Notes: generated by a model not told the origin, from the sequence alone. DNA of 24,536 bases from Acidobacteria bacterium AH-259-L09 (GCA_027717875.1 JALLOL010000010.1:1-24536), one strand, 5' to 3'; numbered from the stretch's first letter, positions 1-10,058 are shown. Made by a program: numbers and translations.

Positions 1-2189
1 AGGCCCTAAAGTATTCTGAAGAGCTTCGCCGGGCGGTGACCGAGATTCGCGAAACGGCTGCGTTTATGGCGGCAGAGCTGCAAAAAGAACCGGCCCCCGG
101 GCTTTCCGCAGAGCATCAGCAGAGAATCGAAACCAAGCTCCGGGCGCGCCCTGCTCCCTTTTTCTTTTCAACCAAGGGCAAATGGGTGATGGTTGGTGGG
201 CTGGCGGCGGCCTGCCTTATACTTGTCGTGAACCTCACTCCAACTCTTTACCAAAGCCGCTCTGAGCGGCTCAGCGTGGCTGAGCTTCGCCGCCCCGCAA
301 CCGACATAACTTCCTCCGAATCAGACACCATTGATCGGCAGCTCGCTGGCGAAAGTGTAGACAACACTGAAGGTAAATCAGTTACTCAAGAAGATCACTC
401 TCAGCAGAGACTGCAAAGTGCCACAGTTAAAAATGAAACCTTAGATCGTGGCCGACGAGATACGCCCGCCAAAGTCAGTGACATCGAGAAAAGCCCCGAG
501 CCTGAATCCCAGCGTTCGCAATTTCAGTTGGCCGAAGCAGACGAGGCGGCTTTGGGAAGAAAAAGGGGCAAAGAGTCTGAACAGGTGGCCGGCCTTGTGA
601 AGCAGGTGCTTGTGTCGGGCAAAGACAAGCTGTCTAGTTCGAAGCTGCGCAATGTGCCGTCTGCAGCGGGTCCTGCCGCGCCAATTAGGAGGGAAGCAAA
701 ATCCGCGGTGTTCGCGGACTCAAGACCACTCGACTTTCCCCAGCCCGATTTCAACACAGAAGCCTACGATCGGATCGTCGACAATCGATTCCTCGAGGTT
801 TCTGAAAACCCCCTTTCCACCTTCTCCATTGATGTAGACACGGCCTCCTACTCCAACGTTCGCCGCTTTCTACGGCAGGAAATGCGACCGCCAAAGGATG
901 CGGTTCGAATTGAAGAGATGCTGAACTATTTCTCCTACGACTACCCAGCACCTTCGGGGAAAGACCCTTTCTCGGTTCATGTCGAAGTGGCCCAGGCCCC
1001 CTGGAATTTGGAGCACCGGTTGGTCCGCGTGGGGCTCAAGGGGAAAGAGATTCAACTCGAGAAGCGACCCTCCAGCAACCTGGTTTTTCTGCTGGACGTC
1101 TCCGGGTCGATGCGACCGTCCAATAAGCTTCCCTTGCTCAAGAAAGGGATGCGCTTACTGGTGGAAAAACTGGGCGAGAATGACCAGGTTGCCATTGTCG
1201 TCTACGCGGGTGCCTCTGGGCTGGTTTTGCCCTCCACTTCCTGTGAGCAAAAGGAAAAGATCATGGCAGCCTTGGAAAATCTTGAAGCTGGAGGATCGAC
1301 CAATGGAGGTTCGGGGATTCAGCTTGCCTACGAGACGGCCGTATCCAATTTAATCCCGGGAGGGATCAACAGGGTTATTTTGGCCACCGATGGCGACTTC
1401 AACGTAGGCATCACTAATCAGGGAGATCTGACTCGCCTCATCGAAGAAAGAGCAAAGAGTGGGGTTTTTCTGAGCGTGCTCGGCTTTGGAATGGGCAACT
1501 ACAAGGACTCTACCTTGGAAAAGCTGGCTGATAAGGGCAACGGCAATTATGCCTACATTGACACAATCAACGAAGCCCGCAAGGTCCTGGTAGATCAGAT
1601 CGACTCTACTCTGATCACCATCGCCAAGGACGTCAAGATTCAGATCGAATTCAATCCCGTGCAAGTCCAGGCTTACCGGTTGATTGGCTATGAAAATCGC
1701 CTCCTGCGCAAAGAAGATTTCAATGACGACACCAAGGACGCGGGTGAGATTGGCGCCGGCCATACCGTCACAGCGCTCTACGAAATCGTACCGGCAGGAA
1801 AGAAGATCCAGATTCCGGGCGTCGACCCTCTCAAGTATCAAAAGCCTATCGAAACCACAGATGTTGCTCAAGAAGGCGAACTCCTTATGTTGAAACTGCG
1901 CTACAAGGAGCCTGATGGGCAAACCAGTAAACTGTTGGAGTTCCCAGTCCGAGACAGCCACAGAGCGTACAGCCAAGCTTCCCAGGACTTCAAATTCGCA
2001 GCTGCAGTGGCCTCCTTTGGCATGATTCTTCGGGAATCTCCCCACAAAGGCAATGCCACGTTGGACAGTGTCCTGGAGCTGGCCGAAGAAGGTAAAGGCA
2101 GCGATCCTCATGGCTATCGAGGGCAATTCCTCGAGCTGGTGAAAAGGGCCAAAGCATTGGCTGGCTCTGACTCAAGTCCAAACCGGTAA
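1..2189 (+). CDS. YfbK-like von Willebrand factor A domain protein (5' end outside window)
   Basis: The reading frame is open to the left edge, so the gene probably starts upstream; the first in-window start is GTG at 36, and residues below count from there. A membrane-spanning stretch lies at about residues 50-68, followed by a polar linker to about 225. A conserved N-terminal VWA-associated region (about 230-310, with DTASYSNVRR) precedes the VWA fold. The metal-ion site is intact: DVSGS at 354-358 and ATDGD at 450-454. The C-terminal part (about 530-715) matches the DUF3520 region of E. coli YfbK-like proteins. The layout implies a single-pass inner-membrane protein with the VWA domain outside the cytoplasm, binding a protein partner through Mg2+. 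The macroglobulin gene follows after 65 bp on the same strand, so co-transcription is likely. The partner and exact role are unknown. Confidence 0.9.
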   Translation, partial: ALKYSEELRRAVTEIRETAAFMAAELQKEPAPGLSAEHQQRIETKLRARPAPFFFSTKGKWVMVGGLAAACLILVVNLTPTLYQSRSERLSVAELRRPATDITSSESDTIDRQLAGESVDNTEGKSVTQEDHSQQRLQSATVKNETLDRGRRDTPAKVSDIEKSPEPESQRSQFQLAEADEAALGRKRGKESEQVAGLVKQVLVSGKDKLSSSKLRNVPSAAGPAAPIRREAKSAVFADSRPLDFPQPDFNTEAYDRIVDNRFLEVSENPLSTFSIDVDTASYSNVRRFLRQEMRPPKDAVRIEEMLNYFSYDYPAPSGKDPFSVHVEVAQAPWNLEHRLVRVGLKGKEIQLEKRPSSNLVFLLDVSGSMRPSNKLPLLKKGMRLLVEKLGENDQVAIVVYAGASGLVLPSTSCEQKEKIMAALENLEAGGSTNGGSGIQLAYETAVSNLIPGGINRVILATDGDFNVGITNQGDLTRLIEERAKSGVFLSVLGFGMGNYKDSTLEKLADKGNGNYAYIDTINEARKVLVDQIDSTLITIAKDVKIQIEFNPVQVQAYRLIGYENRLLRKEDFNDDTKDAGEIGAGHTVTALYEIVPAGKKIQIPGVDPLKYQKPIETTDVAQEGELLMLKLRYKEPDGQTSKLLEFPVRDSHRAYSQASQDFKFAAAVASFGMILRESPHKGNATLDSVLELAEEGKGSDPHGYRGQFLELVKRAKALAGSDSSPNR

Positions 2190-2254
2190 TCACCGACACC
2201 AACTAGAACACGGAACTACAGTACCATTCCCAGAGTCCAAGTATAGGAGACACC

Positions 2255-5200
2255 ATGAAGACACTCGTACCTTTCTTGTCCCTGTTTATCCTTTTCGGCC
2301 TGAGTTCGGCACAGTTGCCTGGGGCCGACTACGAAGGGCTGAAGCAACAGGCCGAGAGACTTTACGCGGAAGGATCGTATCGGCGAGCTCATGAACTTTA
2401 TGTAAAGGCGGATGAGCTGGATTTGCCTGAGGCTGAAGCTCGCTGGGTGGATTTCCGTCTGACAGACACGCAATGGCGTGCCCAGGCAGCAACTCAAACT
2501 TCTGATAGCACCGAATTCGAGGAAGCTCGTCGTCAACTTGAAGCTCTGATAGGCCAAGCGCGGCGTCCGGAGCACCACGACCGGGTCTGGGCCGAAGCTC
2601 AGCAGTCCCTGGGAGATTTCTGGTGGCTCCGTCGAGACTCGCGAAACTGGGGGGCAGCCTGGACTCATTACCAGCAAGCCCTGAACTGGTGGGCCGACTC
2701 CAAGGACATAAAGACAGCCCGAGGGCGTTATTTGGAAATCGTCTGGACAATAAGCGAACCCGGCTGGAGAGACTCACACTATTACTACGGCGCCTTTGGC
2801 AACATTCTCCCGCTGCAAATCCTGGAAAACGTCCTGAAAATTGCCCAGGGCGACCATGGCAAGGCTCGAGCCCACTACCTAATGGCGATGACTCTGAAGA
2901 ACCAAGGAGACTGGGCACAGAAGCAGCGAGTTAGCAGAGAATTCGAGGCCGCCCTTCAAGGAGGTGCTACCAGTGATTGGTACGATGATTCTCTCTTTCA
3001 CTACGCCCACTGGATGGCGAGTACGGGACGCGTTACTTTTGACGAGAATAACCACTGGGTGCAGCAGCCCGACTATGTGAAAGCCCTGGAACTGTTTCGC
3101 CGGCTTGTCGGGCAATATTCTAAAGGAGAGACACGCTACTACGATGAAGGCAAGCGGCAGATCAGCGAGATCACCTCGCCAAACCTGAGTGTAGCCGTCT
3201 CAAACATATTTCTTCCCGACTCGGAAATCCAGTTTCAGCTGAACTGGCGCAACGTAAAAAAGATCGATTTCAGTCTTTACGAGGTTGATCTGACCCGCGA
3301 TGTGCGCTTCCGAGGCAGTAATGGTGGATGGCTGGATTCCATTTCGCCGATGCAGCAGGCGCTTTTCAAGTCCTGGTCGAAGGAAACCGGAGACCAGGGC
3401 GACCATAAGCCTGGAGCCCAGATATTAAGGATACGGGACAAACTGCCGGTAGGGGCTTATCTATTGGTTGCCTCGGGGAATGGGAAAACAGCCAGAGACC
3501 TGGTCCTGGTCACTGACACCTCGCTAGTCCTGAAAACACAGGGAACACAGGCCCTGGTTTATTATTGCAATGCCTTGGAAGGCTCTCCCATCACCAATGC
3601 CAGGGTTCACCTTTGGCAGTATTCTAACCAGGCAGACAGGTGGCAAGACTGGGTGCTGGACACCAATCAGGAAGGCATCGCCGTTTTCGAGCTGGAAGTG
3701 ACGTCAGCTGGACGGCAGGTCTTTGCTTTTGCCGCCCTCGATGAGCGGCAGGCCTTCGGTATCGGCCACACTCCTTACTATTCCCGGGATCATCAATGGC
3801 GTGTCTACGCCTTTACCGACCGGCCAGCTTACCGGCCTGGTGAAGAGGTGCATTGGAAAATTGTGGCGCGCAAGGACAAGGACTTCCGCCTCTTCACGCC
3901 GTCCGAACAGAGAGTTGAGTTCGAGATCACAGATCCGCGTGGGGCAACGGTCAAGAAATCGGAGGTTACTCTAAATGCCTTTGGTAGTGCCTGGGGTTCG
4001 TTCGAATTGACCGATACGATGCCTCTAGGGGAATACAGCATTCGGTTTTGGGATGAGGATAGAGAACATTCAATCGGCAGCGCAAGGATGTTTCGTCTGG
4101 AAGAATACAAGTTGCCCGAATTTAAGATTAGCGTCCAGACACCAAAAGAGAACGGAAAGCAAAAAGTTTTTCGGCTGGGGGAGAGTGTCGAAGTGAGCCT
4201 TCAAGTGGACTACTACTTCGGAGCGCCGGTGTCTGGCGCCGAGGTGGACCTGTTGATCCACCAACGACCATTTCACCACTGGTGGCGACCGAAGCGCGAT
4301 TTCCCCTGGCTTTACCAGGAATCCTCATTTGACCGCAGTCATCAATACGGCAGTTGGAGAGGGCAAGTCGTTCGGCGAGAAAAGATCAAAACGGACGCCG
4401 ATGGCAAAGCACTGTTTTCCTTTGACACGCCCGCGAACAGCAATCAGGACCAGGAATATGAGATCGAAGCGCGTGTGAGGGACTCTTCGCGTCGAGAAGT
4501 CATTGGCCGCTCCATCCTGCGGGTCACACGTCAGCCCTACTTTGCCTACTTGCATCCTCGCCACAACCTCTACCGGCCACAAGACACAGTTGAGATCAGA
4601 ATCAAAGCCCTTGATGGCAACAATCAGCCGGTCCAGGTTCAGGGTACCGTCAAAGTGCAGCGCAGCTTCTGGGTGGAGATTTGGCTTGACCCGAATGGCC
4701 GTGAGGTCAAGGGGGAGAGACTCAGGAAGCTTCAGTCGGAGCTTCCGATATTCCCGCCGCCAGGGTCCTCTGGCCGAAGCTGGCGGATCAAGTACCGGGG
4801 TTACCAGCATGAGGAAATTCTGACACGAAGTGTAAAAACCGACGGTCGGGGAGAAACTCAATTTCGTTTCTCTCCGCAGCACGAGGGCTACTACCGGATC
4901 TTGTGGGCGAGTCACGATGAACGAAGTGGACCAATCGGTGCCGAGACCACTGTCTGGGTGGTGACGAATAGGACGACGGAACTCGGATACCGTCACGGGG
5001 GGCTCGAAATCGTCCTGGACAAGGACACCTTTCGCGTCGGCCAAAAGGCTCCCGTGATGCTGACAATCTCAACCAGCAACCGATACATCCTCTTTAGCCT
5101 GGAGGCGGAAGATCTCTACAGCTACCAACTAGTTCATGTCACCGGCACGGCCAAGCTCCTCGAAGTGCCCATCCAAGAAAAGCACGTTCCGAACTTCTTC

Positions 5201-8113
5201 TTAAGTGCCTTGATGGTCAGTGATGGCCAGATTTTCATGGACATTAAGGAGGTCATCGTTCCTCCGGTGGAACATTTTCTCCAAGTCGAAATTCAGACAG
5301 ACAAAGAAGAGTACGAGCCGCGCCAAAAGGGCAAGATCACCATCCTAACAACTGATCGCCACGGTAATCCTGTATCAGCCGAAGTGGCCGTGGGAACGGT
5401 GGACGAATCAGTTTACGCGATCCAGGCCGAATATGCTTCCGATCCCCGGCAGTTCTTTTTCGGGAGAAAGCACCAGCGCTGGGTTCAAACGAGCAGCTCC
5501 TTTCAACAAAGGAGTTATGCGCGGCTGGTGAAAGGACCAGAAGACAGTCTAATTGACGTACGGGTTCAGCAGGGACGAGATGACGCCGTTGCAAGAGGTG
5601 TCCTTCCGGGCTTTGAAGGAGAAGCAGTGGGAGGGGCTCGCCTCAAAGTAGCAGATGCACTCTATGCGCCCGAGGGTTTGGCTAGAGGGGAGGCACGACA
5701 GTCGAAAGAAGTCGGTGCATTCTTCTCGGAAGCAGCTCCTGGAGGGCAGACTGGGAGCGAGCCCACAGTACAAGTCCGGAGCGATTTTCGCGCCACCGCT
5801 TTCTGGCGTTCCCATGTCCTTACCGGTTCGGACGGGAAGGCTGTCCTGAGCATGAAATTTCCCGACTCACTCACCACCTGGCGCACCACGGTGCGTGCGG
5901 TTGGAAAGGACAGTGTAGTGGGCTTGGCCACATCCAGTGTGCGTACCAACCAGCCGCTGATCGTGCGTTTACAGGCCCCTCGCTTCTTTGTAGTCGGCGA
6001 CAAGGTCACCCTCTCGGCCGTGATCAATAACAACACCGAAAAGCCCCTGGAAACTCGGGCCCGGTTGGAGGCCGATGGACTTCGCATCCTGGGTTTACTG
6101 CGAAACGGCCGGATCGTTAATGACCAGACAGGATCTCTTCGGGTAGAGGCTGGAGGCCAAAATCGCCTGAACTGGATTGCCTTGGTCCAGGAAGCAGGGC
6201 GCGCCCGGCTCAGTGTCATAGCGCGCGCCGACCAACATGCCGATGCGATGGAGAAGAGCTACCTCGTGCACGAACACGGGATTGAGAAGTTCATCTCGCG
6301 AGCGGGTAAGATGCGCTCGCCCGACTTGACCGTCCGTCTAAACCTCCCCTCGCAGCGCAAGGCAGGGAGTACCGATGTGACCATTCAGTTGACACCCAGC
6401 TTGGCTGTGACGATGCTCGACGCTCTTCCTTACCTGATCGACTATCCTTATGGGTGCACCGAGCAGACAATGAGCCGTTTTCTGCCTGCTGCCATCACCA
6501 CCCGAACCTTACAGGATCTGGGACTGGAACGAGACACAATCCTCAGCAGAACGTTCGGCGGAATTGTCCAGGAGCACGCCTTAAAAACTCATCCCGGGGG
6601 GTCAAAAGACCTCCGTAAGTTGGACGAAATGATCCAACAAGGACTCAAACGACTCTACGATTTCCAGCACCCGGATGGGGGCTGGGGCTGGTGGAAAGAG
6701 GGCGAAACCGATCACTTCATGACCGCCTATGTCGTTTGGGGTTTGACATTGACACAAGAGGCTGGAATCGAGGTCAAACCGGATGTACTCAGAGGGGCCG
6801 TGGAGTACCTTGACAGGGAGATTGTGGAGGCCGAAAACATGTACGATTTACAGGCCTGGATGCTGCACGCCCTGTCCGCCTCTCACAAATCGATTCGAAC
6901 GGGCACACCAAGCCGCTTCCAAGTGAGGGCCTTTGATAATCTGTGGCGCCACCACGATCGTCTTAACGCCTATACACGCTCGCTGCTGGCACTGAGTGCT
7001 CACCATTATGGCTATGGTGAACGCGCCGGAATATTGGTTCGGAATCTTGAAAATGGAGTGAAGATAGACCGCTCTCCACAAAGCTCGGTGCTGATGCCGG
7101 AGCAAAGGCAATTAGATCAAGAAAGCATGTCCACCGCGCACTGGGGGGAAGACGGGATCTATTGGCGCTGGTCTGAAGGCGGAGTAGAAGGTACGGCTTT
7201 CGCCCTTAAGGCCATTCTGACGATTGACCCTGAAAACAAACTGATCGAGCCCGTGACCAATTGGCTCATCAAAAACCGCCGCGGAGCCCAGTGGAGTAAC
7301 ACCCGCGACACCGCCATCGTGATTCTGGCCCTGAATGACTACCTGCGCAAGAGCGGGGAGTTAGAAACCGATGTCGAGTACGAACTGCGTGTGAATGACC
7401 AGCTCATTGCCAGCAGAAGAGTTACACCAGAGGATGTCCTCAGAGCTCCCAGCCAATTCAGGATTGATCCGGAGTTGATCCAGAACGGAGCAAACCAGAT
7501 TCGAATCTTGAAAACATCTGGCCGATCTTCTCTCTACTTTGCCGTACAGGCCAAATTTTTTAGCCTTGAGGAGCCCGTTTCAGCATCGGGCAACGAGATT
7601 TTCGTGCGTCGGCGTTACTACAACCTGGTTCCCCAGCAAACACTGCTCAACGGGTACGTTCACGAAAAACAACCTCTGGAGGATGGAGAACAGGCCGTGA
7701 GTGGGGATCGCGTCGAAGTAGTGATGACCATTGAGGCTAAGAACAACTACGAGTATCTGGTATTCGAAGATCTAAAGCCGGCTGGCCTGGAAGCCGTCCT
7801 GCTCAAGAGCGGGGGCCCACTGTACGCGAAAGAACTTAAGCGCAACGCTATGAAAACCCTCTCTAGCTCTACGGACCGAAATTCTGCTGATTACACGGGT
7901 CGCAGCCGCTGGGTTTACCGGGAACTGCGCGACCGCAAGGTGGCTTTCTTTATCGACAAACTCCCCCAGGGAGTGTGGGAGATCCGTTACCAGCTTCGAG
8001 CCGAAGTCCCAGGTCAATTCCACGCCCTGCCGGTGCTCGGGCATGCCATGTACGTGCCGGAGATTCGATGCAGTGGCGAGGAAATCCGGCTTGAGGTGAA
8101 AGACGACAGGTAA
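2255..8113 (+). CDS. Secreted alpha-2-macroglobulin family protein with thioester
   Basis: This 1952-residue protein belongs to the bacterial alpha-2-macroglobulin family, which traps proteases: cleavage of a bait region exposes a reactive thioester that bonds the attacker. Start ATG 2255 has AGGAG at 2245-2249. A signal peptide (about 1-20, ending SSA) has no lipobox cysteine, unlike E. coli YfhM, so the protein should be soluble in the periplasm or secreted. Residues about 25-260 are helical and repeat-like. An MG2-type domain starts near 516 (YAFTDRPAYRPGEE). A low-order segment at about 1065-1170 is the probable bait region, and the A2M core begins near 1190. The thioester motif is YGCTEQ, with Cys1401 and Gln1404, followed by an alpha-helical thioester domain. 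No pbpC gene follows, although that is the common neighbour in proteobacteria. The upstream VWA gene is probably in the same operon. Confidence 0.95.
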   Translation: MKTLVPFLSLFILFGLSSAQLPGADYEGLKQQAERLYAEGSYRRAHELYVKADELDLPEAEARWVDFRLTDTQWRAQAATQTSDSTEFEEARRQLEALIGQARRPEHHDRVWAEAQQSLGDFWWLRRDSRNWGAAWTHYQQALNWWADSKDIKTARGRYLEIVWTISEPGWRDSHYYYGAFGNILPLQILENVLKIAQGDHGKARAHYLMAMTLKNQGDWAQKQRVSREFEAALQGGATSDWYDDSLFHYAHWMASTGRVTFDENNHWVQQPDYVKALELFRRLVGQYSKGETRYYDEGKRQISEITSPNLSVAVSNIFLPDSEIQFQLNWRNVKKIDFSLYEVDLTRDVRFRGSNGGWLDSISPMQQALFKSWSKETGDQGDHKPGAQILRIRDKLPVGAYLLVASGNGKTARDLVLVTDTSLVLKTQGTQALVYYCNALEGSPITNARVHLWQYSNQADRWQDWVLDTNQEGIAVFELEVTSAGRQVFAFAALDERQAFGIGHTPYYSRDHQWRVYAFTDRPAYRPGEEVHWKIVARKDKDFRLFTPSEQRVEFEITDPRGATVKKSEVTLNAFGSAWGSFELTDTMPLGEYSIRFWDEDREHSIGSARMFRLEEYKLPEFKISVQTPKENGKQKVFRLGESVEVSLQVDYYFGAPVSGAEVDLLIHQRPFHHWWRPKRDFPWLYQESSFDRSHQYGSWRGQVVRREKIKTDADGKALFSFDTPANSNQDQEYEIEARVRDSSRREVIGRSILRVTRQPYFAYLHPRHNLYRPQDTVEIRIKALDGNNQPVQVQGTVKVQRSFWVEIWLDPNGREVKGERLRKLQSELPIFPPPGSSGRSWRIKYRGYQHEEILTRSVKTDGRGETQFRFSPQHEGYYRILWASHDERSGPIGAETTVWVVTNRTTELGYRHGGLEIVLDKDTFRVGQKAPVMLTISTSNRYILFSLEAEDLYSYQLVHVTGTAKLLEVPIQEKHVPNFFLSALMVSDGQIFMDIKEVIVPPVEHFLQVEIQTDKEEYEPRQKGKITILTTDRHGNPVSAEVAVGTVDESVYAIQAEYASDPRQFFFGRKHQRWVQTSSSFQQRSYARLVKGPEDSLIDVRVQQGRDDAVARGVLPGFEGEAVGGARLKVADALYAPEGLARGEARQSKEVGAFFSEAAPGGQTGSEPTVQVRSDFRATAFWRSHVLTGSDGKAVLSMKFPDSLTTWRTTVRAVGKDSVVGLATSSVRTNQPLIVRLQAPRFFVVGDKVTLSAVINNNTEKPLETRARLEADGLRILGLLRNGRIVNDQTGSLRVEAGGQNRLNWIALVQEAGRARLSVIARADQHADAMEKSYLVHEHGIEKFISRAGKMRSPDLTVRLNLPSQRKAGSTDVTIQLTPSLAVTMLDALPYLIDYPYGCTEQTMSRFLPAAITTRTLQDLGLERDTILSRTFGGIVQEHALKTHPGGSKDLRKLDEMIQQGLKRLYDFQHPDGGWGWWKEGETDHFMTAYVVWGLTLTQEAGIEVKPDVLRGAVEYLDREIVEAENMYDLQAWMLHALSASHKSIRTGTPSRFQVRAFDNLWRHHDRLNAYTRSLLALSAHHYGYGERAGILVRNLENGVKIDRSPQSSVLMPEQRQLDQESMSTAHWGEDGIYWRWSEGGVEGTAFALKAILTIDPENKLIEPVTNWLIKNRRGAQWSNTRDTAIVILALNDYLRKSGELETDVEYELRVNDQLIASRRVTPEDVLRAPSQFRIDPELIQNGANQIRILKTSGRSSLYFAVQAKFFSLEEPVSASGNEIFVRRRYYNLVPQQTLLNGYVHEKQPLEDGEQAVSGDRVEVVMTIEAKNNYEYLVFEDLKPAGLEAVLLKSGGPLYAKELKRNAMKTLSSSTDRNSADYTGRSRWVYRELRDRKVAFFIDKLPQGVWEIRYQLRAEVPGQFHALPVLGHAMYVPEIRCSGEEIRLEVKDDR

Positions 8114-8354
8114 GAGACGAGAAATGGTTCTTTTTCGAGTCTTGAAAAGGAGCCTTGCTGTCGCTTCATTTTTTGCAGCTTTTGCTGGTGGGTCGATTTG
8201 GACACCGCCCACGACGGCGATACGATGATTGAATGTTCCACACGGCCTTCCGCCTGCTGGTTATGTTCTTTCAACATATCACGCAGTTCGTTCTTAGTTC
8301 TGCGGGCAGTTTCCCCGTTCAAGTCAAGACGCATCACCTATCGGAGTTCCTGCT
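8114..8354. other. Gap between macroglobulin and abiEii; small ORFs only
   Basis: No recognisable gene was found. Ten bases after the macroglobulin stop a 34-codon plus-strand ORF (8124-8228) encodes a basic N-terminus and a hydrophobic stretch (LAVASFFAAFAGG), as a signal or membrane segment would. It stops early and could be the start of a lost downstream gene. On the minus strand an ORF starting at 8337 (GTG) or 8334 (ATG) has about 50 hydrophilic, helix-like residues (RLDLNGETARRTKNELRDML) before it runs antisense into the macroglobulin gene. It lies 17 nt after the abiEii stop and could be a truncated gene. Neither has a family I recognise, and no terminator with a T-tract is visible. 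Confidence 0.4.
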
Positions 8355-9233
8355 TTACCCGTCGTTGGGCGAGAGGAGTGTGGCGACCTGGGGGTGGAGC
8401 TCGCCGATCACGGCATCGAAGGGAGGAAGATCTGGGACCAGCGGACCAAGCCACTGGTCCCAGGTCTTCTTGACATAGGCCAGTATGTTTTCCTGGAAGA
8501 AATTCTCCGGGCCTTGGAAACTCACGTTTCGTAAAGTGCACTTCGCTTGCAGTAAAGACCTGAAATCGGAGAGGTCCATCTGATCCCTGTAGGCACCGAG
8601 TACCCGCCAGAGGTCATAGTAGTCGCGGGCGCGGGAGCGGCTCCAACCACGTTCCTCAAGTCTCTGGACATGTTGTAGGATGGCGCGCAGTTTCTCGGCC
8701 AAAATCTCTTCGAGGGCATATACGCGGACCTGGACGCCCAGGGATTCACCGTATTCGTGGATCACCTTCCGGTTCCGCACGGGTTTGAGCACTTTCTCAT
8801 CCAGCGCTGTCTCGATCATGATGCGCGTATGTGGTTGTCTGTGCCAGGGAAGACGGGCGCGAATCGTAAAAGCTTCCTGACCTCCTGGGTGGGGTTCTTT
8901 CTCAACATAGCGTTCACAGACGATTTCGATCGGAGCATACTCATCAAGTAGTTCTGACGCCTCATCGCACACTTGCTTCACCGCCCGCTCCATCGCATCC
9001 TCAGTAGGCACTTCTCCAATTCCGGAGAAATCCAAGTCCTCTGAAAAGCGATAGTCTCCGAAATAGCACTTCTTGAGCGCCGTCCCACCTTTGAAGATGA
9101 GCGTGTCGCGGAGGGATTCCACCTGACCGATGCCGGCGAGAACCCAAGAGAGGAGGTAGTCCCTTTCCAGGACTTCCCAAGGGACACCCAGGCGCTTCCG
9201 CGCCTCTTGTAGGCGCGTACGAAGTGGTCTCAT
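8355..9233 (-). CDS. abiEii: Type IV toxin AbiEii (nucleotidyltransferase)
   Basis: This 292-residue protein is the toxin of an AbiE type IV toxin-antitoxin system, originally described as an abortive-infection phage defence. The family has a DNA polymerase beta-like nucleotidyltransferase fold; related toxins modify tRNA ends with nucleotides. The family motifs are all present: FKGGTALKK (residues about 47-55), FSEDLDFS (63-70) with the acidic pair Asp66 and Asp68, and the later KLRA (181-184) with DYYDLW (204-209). The length is normal. The ATG overlaps the abiEi stop as ATGA (9230-9233), so translation is probably coupled. All catalytic-type residues are kept, so the toxin looks intact. 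Its substrate cannot be told from sequence. Confidence 0.93.
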   Translation of the reverse strand: MRPLRTRLQEARKRLGVPWEVLERDYLLSWVLAGIGQVESLRDTLIFKGGTALKKCYFGDYRFSEDLDFSGIGEVPTEDAMERAVKQVCDEASELLDEYAPIEIVCERYVEKEPHPGGQEAFTIRARLPWHRQPHTRIMIETALDEKVLKPVRNRKVIHEYGESLGVQVRVYALEEILAEKLRAILQHVQRLEERGWSRSRARDYYDLWRVLGAYRDQMDLSDFRSLLQAKCTLRNVSFQGPENFFQENILAYVKKTWDQWLGPLVPDLPPFDAVIGELHPQVATLLSPNDG

Positions 9234-10042
9234 GCCTTTACATTCCCCGGAAGGTTCTGCTGAATCATCCAGCGTCGGTTGTAAGACCCTCTTCGGGGTC
9301 CGGTGGGATCGAGCTTTCGATAACCCTTGATCGGAACTCGCGCGAGGCGTTCTAAGTGGTCAAAGTTAATTCCCCGGCTTTCGAGGACCCACCCTAGCCG
9401 CTTGGCCGTTGCCGCATCCAGCTTGAGGGCGTAATCCTCGATCCGTGTGAGATTCAGGTCGGCCCCATGGATTTCGAAGGCATGTAAAACCTCGGCGAAG
9501 TCACCACAGTACTGTGGCATGGACAGACCGTCGAGCAAGGTGCGCTCGGGATCGGTGATCGTCACACGGGCTTCCCCAATCCACGCCTTCTCCGTTCCAA
9601 AGAAGCGCTCCGGTTTGACCTGGACAAACTGATAAGTAATCTGTGCGACCGGATAACCGTCCGAAGGCTTCTTCTCTCCGCGTACTCGAGGAACAGACGT
9701 TTCTGTTGTCGTGAGGACGAACACCTTTCTCGGAGCCTGATCGGTCAGGCCGTGGTGGTGCAAGGCCGACCAATGACTGATAGCAGCGGGGCTTGCCAGG
9801 GCCATTGCAATCTCAAACTCGTGGGCCGGTGAAACGCCCGGCACCGTCGACGAAATGGCATAAAGCCCTTTTCGCAGGCGAACCAGCCACCCCGATCTGG
9901 TTAGATGGTGGAGCGATTGTCGAATATAGCTCTCTGAAAGTCCCACCAGTGGAGCAAGCTCCCGGGCTCGTGCTACTGAGAAAATTCGCTCTCCCTCATT
10001 AGCCAGCTTCCTTACGAGTTTGAGACCCGCGCCTGTATGCAT
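9230..10042 (-). CDS. abiEi: Type IV antitoxin AbiEi (transcriptional autorepressor)
   Basis: This 270-residue protein is the antitoxin of the AbiE pair. In type IV systems antitoxin and toxin do not bind each other; AbiEi counters the toxin through its C-terminal domain and represses the operon through its N-terminal winged helix. Here the winged helix-turn-helix spans about residues 18-65 (LSESYIRQSLHHLTRSGWLV, then RLRKGLYAI). The rest resembles the AbiEi antitoxin domain, including the SHWSALHHHGL segment (89-99) typical of the family. The start ATG at 10042 has no strong Shine-Dalgarno. Upstream are a good promoter and two inverted repeats that fit autoregulation. The gene order, antitoxin then toxin with a 4-nt overlap, is canonical. 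Confidence 0.92.
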   Translation of the reverse strand: MHTGAGLKLVRKLANEGERIFSVARARELAPLVGLSESYIRQSLHHLTRSGWLVRLRKGLYAISSTVPGVSPAHEFEIAMALASPAAISHWSALHHHGLTDQAPRKVFVLTTTETSVPRVRGEKKPSDGYPVAQITYQFVQVKPERFFGTEKAWIGEARVTITDPERTLLDGLSMPQYCGDFAEVLHAFEIHGADLNLTRIEDYALKLDAATAKRLGWVLESRGINFDHLERLARVPIKGYRKLDPTGPRRGSYNRRWMIQQNLPGNVKA

Positions 10043-10058
10043 TAGATTATCTCTGGAG

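Noticed and set aside
1350..2126. Minus-strand ORF of 258 codons
   Set aside because: Antisense to the conserved VWA gene, whose motifs are in the plus frame; no recognisable protein features.
4325..5044. Minus-strand ORF of 239 codons
   Set aside because: Lies fully inside the macroglobulin gene in antisense and has no domain-like features.
8124..8228. Remnant of pbpC after the macroglobulin
   Set aside because: The hydrophobic 34-codon ORF fits a signal segment, but nothing downstream in any plus frame resembles a penicillin-binding protein.
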